Below are positions 43,801 to 55,800 of a DNA stretch of 64,000 nucleotides, one piece after another (position 1 is the stretch's first letter; each line of letters opens with the position of its first letter). Source of the DNA: Owenia fusiformis (taxonomy: Eukaryota; Annelida; Polychaeta; Sabellida; Oweniidae). The position numbers were made by a program, and so were the translations under genes. The notes below the pieces were generated by a model. It saw nothing but the letters and a program-made list of their open reading frames with translations. It did not search any database and was not told where the DNA came from. The stretch lies in assembly GCA_903813345.2 (NCBI GenBank), contig CAIIXF020000006.1, positions 22,449,936 through 22,513,935 on the forward strand, given 5' to 3'.

Positions 43801-46800
43801 AATATTCCTAATTATAGAACCAATGATGTTAAATACATTAAACTTAATTATGACGTGCAGGGACCTGGGGACAATTCGGGAAATACGGGCTAATCTCCGC
43901 TTTAAGCGTTAATATCTGCCTTATTTAAAAAGCTAACTTTATGCATTATATATCATTTTGAAGTATTTTTTATTCGCATTTCACTGAAATTATTTTTCCT
44001 TGAAAAGTGTGATGGGATCTACCATATTTTTTAAGTTAAATGTACTCCGACATCGTCAAATACGCTGTAAGGCGTAACATTTCACGCTTACACGGTTCGT
44101 TGAAATCAGGATAACTTTTGAAATACTGATCAGAATTTTACTAAAATTTCACATTTTATTCATTGAAACATGTGCTTTAATGACGTCACAATTGCCTCGC
44201 GGCTACAGTTCAAATCGTCTTATATGAACGCTTTAAAGATTTTCAAAATTGTGTAAGGTTTTGAAGGCGAGGGAGACAAGCAATAAGTTTACCTTTATTT
44301 AACCTTCTAATTTAGGTCTGATTTCAAAAAAAATCTAACTGCACAATATTGTCATGGCGAAATTTACAAAACAATAACCGATTTCTTTATTTTTCAAATA
44401 ATAAGAGAATAAGAGCTGCTTTTAGAGACTTGAAAAAATGTAACGCATCGATTTTTTACCACAAATCCCATACATATCAATTTTTACTGACGCCCCGAGT
44501 GGATTTCCTGACCGTTTTTCAAAAATCAAAAACATTTTAGAAATATTGTCCTCGAGATCTTCTTGCTCTGTGAATTTCACCAGGATTGAATAAGAATAAA
44601 GCATCTTATTTTTAGGTTGACTAAACTTGACAAAATGTAACGCTTGTCGTTTTTGACGTTATAATGCTGATTGCGCCCTATACTGGTCATTGTATTGTTT
44701 TGGTATTTTGACGCCATAATGTTACTCTAATTGTCCCCAGTTTCGTGCGACGTGTAAATAGAGTATCCATTGTACCAATTTGTGAGTATATAAAATAAGA
44801 AGAGTGTCAGGAATGAACCTTGCTTAACTCCTAATTATTTATTTTGACTTGAGTTCATAACAGTATTATGTGTTATGTGTGTATGTTGTATACTACAGCT
44901 CTAAACATAAACATGTCTCATCATACTCTGATGAAATCATAGCAACCTCTCTTTTATGATTACATTACATTACATAGTACTACATAACATTACATAGTAC
45001 TACATAAACATTTCACCACGAGAGCATGAATTTCCCAAAAAAAAAATTTTGCCCACCCTACATGTTATTTAAGTCATACTTTGTCGGCCATCTTGGATTT
45101 TGGGGGGGAAAAGTGAAATATTCCGTCGATCACAGGGACAGATTTTTTGAAAAAGGTTTTAAGAAGCAGAAAAGCCAAAGTTTATACTTGTATCACCATC
45201 TGAAATATTCTGCCTAATATAGGGGTAAATTCCCCCCACTATTATTGCTGATTTAAAAATTGCAAGGAATTCAAATGACCAAGGGAAGCCAGTGATATGA
45301 ATTGGCCTTATTCATTGAATAAAGTATTAAAGTACCCCCAAGGTTTTGTTGGGGTAGGGGTATAAATTGGCCTGAGGGCCTTCTGCCACCCCTACATAAA
45401 GTCCAACTACCCAGAAAGTGTCCAGCATAATCATACATATTGTTTAAAATATGTTGGAATGTGTGACCTTCCATGAAAAGTAGGATGCATTTCTAGAGCA
45501 CTTCTACAGAATAGTCCACAGTCTATTAGTGGTTTTGTTAACATTAATACGGAATAAATCATACCATTTCATGACAAATGGTGAGATTGTCCTACGGAAA
45601 TTGAGATTATGTTTCACAGCAAGTTCGCACGGCGTCATGCCGTGGTCACATTTGCTCCGATTTTCACCACCGGCGCCCGGCCGATTGAGTATTGTGTTCA
45701 AAATTGAATACATTATTGAACAAAACACTCAATCGGCCGGGCGCCGTAGTAAAAATCTGAGCAAATGTGACCACGGCATTACTGTATAGCACATGCTCTA
45801 GGTAATTGATTCTACTTTCTATAGACACCAAACACATCTCTGTCGATAGAATAATGAAAAAGCCTTAGGGTCCCAACCTCCTTTGTTTACATTTACAAAA
45901 ACGTGAAAAATGACAAAAGCTGTTATAACTTTTTAAATCTAAAACTCTTGAAACCGATTTCACTTGCCAGCGACAGATACTTTAGTCTTTCACGAACCGA
46001 ACATGTCAGTTTGGTTTGTAATATCTCCAAATAAACGATAAATAAACGCGCCGGCCGATGAAAATGTGACGCCGGAACAAATGTGACCCAGGCATCTGTT
46101 TATGTCCCCAATGCCTTGGTCACATATGCTACGATTTTCACTTCGGCGCCCGGCCGATTGAGTATTTTGTTCAATATTGTATACACGTTTGAACAAAACA
46201 CTCAATCGGCTGGGCGCCGGCCGATAGATCGGAGCAAATGTGACCCAGACATTAATGAAATGCAAATTACTTTTAATTTGGATTCTAATGCCTTGGTCAC
46301 ATTTGACGTTCGTTAAATCAATTTCAAAATGACGGGTGTATGAAAATTAATAGGGAAGTCCGTAGCCGACAACCGAAAGTTGCATTTGCGAATACAAGTT
46401 AGGCTATGCTTTGTAAACGCACATTATTTACAAGTACTAACAATATAGCATAATAGCACTATTATATAGGCTTCCAGAAAAGAGGATTAGCTCCCAGCAT
46501 TATTTTTTCTTTCGATATTCTCTTTTGACCGGTTTGAACCACTTCTGTAACAATATTCCTATTTCGTGTTCAGGCCCTTTAGTCGGGATATGAACATTAT
46601 GATAATATTATTACCAATTTGGTCCATGAATGTCATGGAAGGTCGAGAAAGAATGCTAGGAGCCAATCCTCTTTGACTTCCAACATGCCCCGAGCATGCG
46701 CATGCTTTAATTATTATCGTACCTAAATAAAGGTACGATATTGTCTTCAGCTTGACGGGCGGGCGGCGGGCGACTTCTCACTTTCTTGTCATCACGATTC

Positions 46801-49800
46801 CAGGAAAACCGCTTGACGGATTTTCTTCAAATAATCACACATATTACATTGTAAGGATTTCTAGAGCTGATTAGCTTTAACGGCGGCCATCTTGAATCCT
46901 AGCGGCCATCTTGGATGTTTTAGATAAATCTTGTCATCGCGATTCCAGGAAAACCACTTGACGGATTTACTTCAAATAATCACACATATTACATTGTAAG
47001 AAGTTCTAGAGCTGATTAACTTTTCGGCGACCATCTTGAATCCTGGCGGCCATCTTGGAAGTTTTAGATAAATCTTGTCATCGCGTTTCCAGGAAAACCA
47101 CTTGACGGATTTACTTCAAATAATCACACATATTACATTGTAAGAAGTTCTAGAGCTGATTAGCTTTAACGGCGGCCATCTTGAATCCTAGCGGCCATCT
47201 TGGATGGTTTAGATAAATCTTGTCATCGCGATTCCAGGAAAACCACTTGACGGATTCACTTCAAATTATCACACATGTTACATGGTATGAAGTTCTAGAG
47301 CTGATTAACTTTTGGGCGGCCATCTTTAATTCTGGCAGTCATCTAATAAGTTTTTGGATAAATCTTGTCTTCGCGATTTCAGGAAAACCACTTGACGGAT
47401 TTTACTCTAAATTTTAATGTTAAGGAGTTCTTGAACTGATTAACTTTTCGGTGGCCATCTTGCTTTATGGTTCATCAAGCTCACACTGCTATGTTTAGGT
47501 ACGATATTGTTCACACTGTGCCTTGTTTTTTGTTCTGTAACACTGTTACAGGTAATCACTCTATCGACAGAGCCTACTTTACTTTATACTAATAAGAGTA
47601 ATATTAGAAAATAAGGTGAAATAATGTGTAAATAATTAAATATTACTGTATAGAGAGAAACCAAACATAAAAATGTTCACGGTATTAAAAATGTTGATAG
47701 TTAAGGTTAATTTCATCACGGTTTATCATCTATACCTCTATATGGCGAAGCGAAAAAATTGATTCGATGACTGTTGAAATTGTATCACCATATCTTCAAG
47801 TTAAAATCTTCATTTGTTACTGGAATTGTTTGTTTCAGATTTGACCCATTTCAAGTATTCGAAGTGAGGCATCGAGCATGTTCTCTCCTGTATGTCACTG
47901 TAAAATGTGGCCGCAACATTTCGAAAGGGTCATCCACAAAGGATCTTAGTAAGTATGCATTATTTTGGTAATTCCGTGCGATAAATCGTACCCTTCGCAG
48001 AGAGTTTGAAATCGAGCCTCTGAAAGAGAGCATACACGGTAGCAAAAGAGTGTTTAATAGAGAGCATTCTTCACTACACTCGTCGAATAGAAAACAATTC
48101 TTTGATTTATCATTATTCAGCCATATTTAGTTATGCAGATCTACCCAATCACAATCAGAAGCACTGTACTGTATTTCTTTCTTTTTCTCCAATAATGCAT
48201 AACATTAATGCCATAAAGACTATGAAAGCAACTTTTTGGCCATCAAGATCTAATCAATATCAGAATGTATATTCATTTTTACTCCTAAGAGAGTAATATT
48301 GCTTGTCTTTTATAGTTTTAGGGTAATGAATTACTCAGATGCGAGTAGGTAGTTACCAGTTTCGCCACCAGGTGGCTGATTCGGGGGAAATAACGTGGCA
48401 GGGTATTCCAAACTTCCCTTAAACCTGAATATTCATCAGTTTTAGTGGTTCACTTTTCATATTATCCTTATGTATGTGATAGTTATACAAATTAAAATAT
48501 GTCCAGTAAAAGAAAATATTATCTGCTCAACACAAGAAAAGATATTTCACATTTTGTGGTTTTACAACATGGGGTCTATGGGGAATCTCCCCGACCTAGA
48601 AGTCACATTTTCAAAGAAGATTAAATTTCCAAAGTTGATGAACTCTTTTCAAAACCATATATCTAGATGTAATTCTACATGTAGATTCCAAATATGACAT
48701 CAGTTTGACTGAATTGTGAATTTTTAATGACGTAAATCAAGATTATTTCTACTCGCATCTAGGATATTGTGTAGGGTATAATGATATTGTAATAAGATAG
48801 GCTCGACTAGATATAGGGTGAGACAAAAAAAAGCTTTCAACAAGCCTCGGATCTCATTTATGATGGAATCCTCGTCACTTATCTTACGTAGAGTATTTAA
48901 TGCGAGAAATAATATATAAATAGGACCTTGATGCAATTTGGGATTTAAAGAAATAAACGAAGAATAATTCACGAAGACGCAGATATCATATCCATTCGTG
49001 GATAAAAATCATATCACTCATAAATCATAGGATATCCTCTATATATTTAGAACATTTGTTCACATTGTTCAAACGTATCTTATTCATTTTACGCCGCCCG
49101 CTTAAAAATAAAAATCGCAATCGGATAATATTTCTCAAGTAGAAATCAACTACTTGGAAAAGGAAACAATTAGTTTAGTATTGCCATCTACTATAGCCTT
49201 TCAAATTCTCGAGTGTTTTCTCGTATACCTAATTAATTTGAATTCTAAGAAAATATTAATGATTGTGCAAAAATGAGTAGATCGTCTTACTGCACTCATA
49301 GTTTCACGAATGTACTATACTGTTGTGGCTTTAACATCATTGTACACGTTTGTACTTCATTTAACAGCACACGTATAGCTTTCGAGGAGGATCCCCGGGT
49401 GCACGATGGTTGGCTTCATTGATCATCGAGGAATACTTCAATAAAAATAATGACCTTGACCTCATTAATTAAGGATGGTTACATAATAAATTAATTCAGA
49501 GATGTTTTTGTGACTCTGATTAATTATGGTCACAATTGAGGATTTTGGGTTACGTTGCTACTTTGAAGTGGAACCCATTCAGTAGTGATTGAAGATTTAA
49601 CTACATCAGAGGTGGCCATATCATTAGAATCGTAAAAGGGTATCCGTTTTTTCAATTCAATTGTTTGTCAGATAAAAGTGGAAGATCAGAGAGTCAGAAT
49701 TGTTTGACCGTCTGAAAAATAGTTGGATGAAACGGAATGTTGTTGGCCCAAAAATAGAACATTTTAAAAATTATTTAGATTCTCCTCCAAGTTTTTGTTG

Positions 49801-52800
49801 CACCTTTAACATTATGCCGTCTATCAGTTACTTCCGTTCCTCTAATGCTGTATTTCCTTGTCAGTGACGTTTTGACGTTCGCAAATGTAATATATGGCGT
49901 TATTTCGACTAAGTAGAAACCCAATGCTATTCCCTATTCAATACCTAATTGTATTTGTCAATCCCTAGGCTATAAGGCAAATGTATAATGTCAAAGAGAT
50001 CACATAATGGGGCAAAGGGAATCGATGTCTATAGATCAAAGTGGTCTCCATGTCATTTTAATGTGCACTGTATGTTCAACATACCTCAGGTTATATAACA
50101 TCATTTCATCATTTTCTATACCCGGTGCGTACTTTATACTTTTTACAATGTTGCTTCTTGTGCTGAACTCAATCTAAAAACAGAAATGCATTCATTGATT
50201 CAGATTTTTAACTGTAAATTTGCATTTGTGTTTTCACAGCCTGTGTATCATAAGTAAAATTTTTTGCTTTCTTAATTGCCATTTCTGTTTTCTCATTTAG
50301 TGGATACACCAGATCCTTACGTACGGCTGCGTCTGCCCAACTCACCCGATGGACGTAGGAAAACGATGCACTACGACAATGAGATAAACCCTAAATGGGA
50401 AGAGAGCTTTCGCTTCTATTTGGACACTGACAAAAATAATACTCTTTGTACGTTTCATATGTATAGTGAAGTATACAACAGTTAATTGTGGTAAAGTATA
50501 AGTGGGGTATAGAGGCCCCAGTGGCCAATGAGATCTCTTTTTTTCGTAGCAACTCTTGCGCCAAATATAGAACTGGTACAAACACTTACATAACACGAAA
50601 TTGACTCCAGGCAATTATTTCAATTAGAGATTTTTTGGGGTTCTTTTGAATTTGTTTATGTTGATGGTTTCCATTCCGTTTTTCTCATTATGTGCACTTA
50701 TTATTACGCTATCAGTAAGTTAATAAATATACGAGTACAGTATTTACATCATAAGGCTGGTCGCTTTAAGTGGTTTTCCAAGAAGCTGCACTATATGGAG
50801 TCAGGGAATTTCAGTCATACAAAGTAGAAGCTTAAAGGGAGAATTAGATCTAGCGAGCAAGCCAAACAAAAGTTGTTTCAATTTTAAAATATTTTTGGCA
50901 CATATCACTCTTTTTCATGTCTATTTTCTAAGAACCTCAAAGTGTGTTCTATGTGTAATATTTTGAGTAAAATTTAATCAATTGTCTCTACGCGTAAAAA
51001 GTTTCATTTAGTGTACTTGCCATTTACAGAGAAAATGAATGAACTATTTCTGTTTATTTTTTGGAAAGGTTTCAAATATGCTTTTTCGGTCTTATAACAA
51101 TTAACAGAATAAAATTTCCGTTCATATATTGTTGCACCATAATCATAGAATCTCGGTCTACCAATACTTGAAATACGGCAATAGAAAGTGTTAAATGTGC
51201 TTTGGTATGTTTTTCAAATGGTGCTACAATAACCAATCAGTATACACAGATTCTAGCAATGGTATAATAATATATGTTATTCCAGACTTGGATCTGATGG
51301 ATGCCAATGTCATTTCTGATGAAGTCATCGATACACAAGAATTCAAACTCAACAATTTAGAACCTGGTCGTGCTGAGCATATTACGTTTAAATTTAAAGA
51401 GGTAATTATCAGCTAAGACTGAAATTCATGCTATTAAGGTCTCCTCATATCTGAACGAATCAACTAAACGTAATCTTTGGATAAATTGGATAAAGTGTCA
51501 GTGCTGACGATTGGGAACGTAAACTTGCGAACCAAAGCGCACCTTTGCGAAACCTTCCGAAAGGGTACTTCAGCATACGAATGCCCAAGCAATGTGTTGT
51601 GTATACTGTATACATATATACTAATGGGAATGGATTTTACTCAAGTCCTATTCTCAAATACACATAAGTTGACGTCGGTTTTTTTTCGTTCATATGCGAG
51701 GAGGCCTTTTTCGTTTTACATACATGTAGATACTTAAAAACAATTTATAACATGATAAAAGCCATGCATTTGTGTTCAAACTGATCTTTACATATTTATT
51801 AATTTTTTATTTCCAGTCATCAGAGGTGGATGTCGATTTGAAATTGGTTTGAGTAAGTTTTAATTCACCAGTATTCATCTTCCCACGCTCGGTCATTACT
51901 GCATTCTCAACAAAGGTGACATCAATATCAAGACAATCATTTCTAAACCAAAAGACACATCTTGGCATTCTACATCAATCTGGTTTATTAAAAGATATAT
52001 GTATGATATCATATGATTTGGGAATTATAAGTGTGCACTAACACCCGGTACGTACACTTGACCCCGCTTTTTCAATTTAATGAGCCAGACAATTTTAATT
52101 ACCCTTTGCATTCGTTCGACCGACATCACTTCTTAAAAGAGAGCTTCGTCTTCAGTTTATAACAAGACTCTGCGCGCAGGGTAATTTTTAATAGTACAAA
52201 CTAGAAGAACAAATACCCAGATCGAGACTCTTTTAATATCTCATTTATAATTTAGGACAGAACCCCCCGACACTGTACTTCACGTTACCGTTGAGACAGG
52301 AAATGACATCACTAAAGGAGGATGTATAGCAGATATGAGTACGTATTCAATTTCTTCTTTATATAACATTTCATATAATAAGGAATTGCAACTTCTTTTA
52401 CATTTGTAAACGATTAACAAGCCAGCTTCTTTGTTAGATTACATCTGGTACATGTTGTTAATAACGGATATTAAATATCAGTTGATGCGACACCCGCGGC
52501 ATATTAGAATGCTTTTGTGCCGTAATTGTCATGCTAAGTGTATAATATTATATTTCAGTTGATACTCCCGATCCTTATGTGCAACTGAGAGTGCCAGCAT
52601 CTGTATCAGGTCGTAAGAGAACAGCTTACAAGAACAATGATGTCAATCCAGTGTGGAACGAAAGTTTCAAGTTCACGTTGGATCAAAATAAGAAAAATAA
52701 ACTAGGTACGCACAGATCTTTGACTTGGCATCAAACCGTTGAGTGTATTTCAAGAGGTTAATTTCAAGAAATTCCATATTATTAAATGATATAAAACGTA

Positions 52801-55800
52801 TGGCTAAATGTGTTTTTTTCTGAAAATAAACATTTTCCTGCGGAATCGATAAGCACAATTATAGACCAAACTCATTAAAAATGAAAAATGATATCAATCA
52901 AATACATTGAAGTGATCCACAAGTCTGGTTATATTTTTTAATGATACCTAAACATAAAATATGTCAAAATAAAAAGCCCATCATTCACATGTATACTGCT
53001 TTGTGTTCCAGAGATTACTCTAATAGATAAGAATATTGCATTTGGTGATGAGATACTTGGAGTGGAGGGATATGACCTGGATACATTGCCACTAAACGAA
53101 CATCGCAATATTGAAATAAAATTCACCAATACGTCAACAGTCCATTTAAAACTTAGAAAAACTAAAGAGTAAGTACAGCCTTTGATAGGAACTAGTTGTG
53201 CAAAGACTTAAAGCCCCCGGGCAAAGTTTGGAAATATTGTAATCGTTGGTGAAAACGGAAAATTTGAGTAATTTCTTATTTGATAATTTGTAATTGCACA
53301 TCTGTATCCATTCAATATTTACTTTTATGTCTATTCTTATTTTCAGGGAGCATAAAGGCTTGCGTTCCAGTCTTGCTCTTTGTGACGAAGAGAAAATGTT
53401 CCAGTATGCGCGCAGAGAGAAGATATTTCACAACATGCAATACATCTTGGGCGAAGACGCCCCTTCAAATATTAGCGAAGTATGTTTACAAAATGTATAG
53501 TTGTAGCTCTATTTTGGATTTCAAAACGAAACCGAATTAGTTTTAAGGCAAAATTATTTATTTATTGTGATATTGTAGTTTTTTATTCATTTATTCATGA
53601 ATTCATTTTGATTCATATAATTCAATTTTATACCCCATTGTAGAGATCGAGTCCAACATAAAATTTAAACTATAACTTGAAGTATATTGTTGTGGAAAAT
53701 ATTCCTTTAACAAAAATCTCTTTTGCTTGTGTATGATTTTCTTAGGTTCCTCATATAGCAGTACTGGGCTCTGGAGGTGGTTTCAGAGCTATGGTTGGAT
53801 TGAGTGGTGTATTCAAAGCTTTATCAGACACCAAGATACTTGACATGGTGGAATATTGTGCTGGGCTCTCAGGCTCATCGTGGTAAGTAAATAAACATAA
53901 CTAGCAAGATCAACCATATTGTATTTAGATTATTCAAGAATTTCAACTGTTTAACATTCAATAAACGATCGTAAATCTGACAAAATGAGTGGAGAGGGGG
54001 AGGTATGATTTATGCTATTTCAATTTCAACTAATCTTGCTGCAATGATTTTTTCATGAGAAAGTTCACTAATTACGCTAAATGAATAGATGCATGGTATG
54101 GTAAACTCTGTCGGGTCTTATATGATTTTTTAACTGATACCCTCCCGCAACGTCACCAGCTTTCAAAAGTCAATATGTTTGCTATAAATCAAGCAGTGAA
54201 TGAGTCAGTTGCACCTCTTTGAATAGGTACATCTTAGAAATCAGTTCAAAAAAGTATAGAATACCTAATAGATTTCAAGATAACGTGTACCATGGTATAT
54301 ATTTATTTAGCATTTGAAAAAATAAATCTTCTATGAGAAATCATATGGTTGATCTAGTTTGGGGTTTTATTGTGTTGAATTATTCTCAACACATATTGCA
54401 CACGTCTGATCTGATAATGCGTATTTATGAGCATATTTTATACATACATATATGGTACTTGTAAATGTGCGAATTTTAAATAAATAAAATTAGTAATTAA
54501 AAAATTAAAACTAACATGCAATTTTTTATCTATCATATTAAAGCACGAAATGACGATTGAATTATTGTGCAGTGAAAAAGAGGGTTTATTTTTAGGTATA
54601 TATCTCAACTATACTCCCACAAAGACTGGCCTAATATCAAACCAGGCAAACAAAATCTAGAGCTACGCCAACGTATCGAATCTTCATGGACGAAACTCTT
54701 AATAACGCCAAAAACCATGTACAAGTACATATCCAGTATTATTTCCAAACGTCGCCAGGGGCAACCAGTCAGCTTCACCGACTTCTTTGGCCATTTGATA
54801 GGAGAAACTCTCATAGGAGATGTAAGTTTTAATATTGAATATCAAGAGTGTAACATTTTTCTATTGTGATTATATTAATAAATCGAAAAACGGATTTTTA
54901 TAATAAAAATTAAGAATTTTTATGTTGAAATTACATGAACTCAATCTCTAAAAAATCACTGGCCTCGAACCTATAAGTGTTATTTTAATGTTATTTTCTC
55001 ATGGAATAATCTTGAAGTCGACGTTAAGCACCCTTAACCATCCACCTCAAAGAGATCACCATAACAACAGTTGGTGTGATGGACTGTAACCTTAGTTGTG
55101 AAGTGTAATGCATGAATAAAGGTATTTCATATCCCAATGACTATCTTGTTACAGAGGATGGACTGCAAGCTGTCTGATATGGCTGCCAAGGTAATTGATG
55201 GCCAAGCCCCGATGCCTCTCATGACGTGTCTCCACGTAAAGAAACATGTGTCAGCAATGGTCTTTCATGGTGGGTTGGATCTGAGCTAGCTATAACAAGC
55301 CATTACTACACTTCCTTTCATAAGTTTGTCAACCGGCAATTTTCATTGGATAGCACTTTAGTAGCATCTTTAGTAATTATCCCAACGAACGAAGTTCGGT
55401 AGGGATATAGTGAAGCCGTCCGTCCGTCCGTCAGTCCGTCAGTCCGTCCGTCCGTCCGTCCGGAAGATAACTCAAATATTAAAGAAACATGTGTCAGCAA
55501 TGGTCTTTCATGGTGGGTTGGATCTGAGCTAGCTATAACAAGCCATTACTACACTTCCTTTCATAAGTTTGTCAACCGGCAATTTTCATTGGATAGCACT
55601 TTAGTAGCATCTTTAGTAATTATCCCAACGAACGAAGTTCGGTAGGGATATAGTGAAGCCGTCCGTCCGTCCGTCAGTCCGTCAGTCCGTCCGTCCGTCC
55701 GTCCGGAAGATAACTCAAATATTAAAGAAACATGTGTCAGCAATGGTCTTTCATGGTGGGTTGGATCTGAGCTAGCTATAACAAGCATCTTTAGTAATTA

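Noticed and set aside
55318-55788. Minus-strand frames with RTDGRTDGLTDGR
   Set aside because: Translation of the (CCGT)n tract within a tandem duplication inside a cPLA2 intron.
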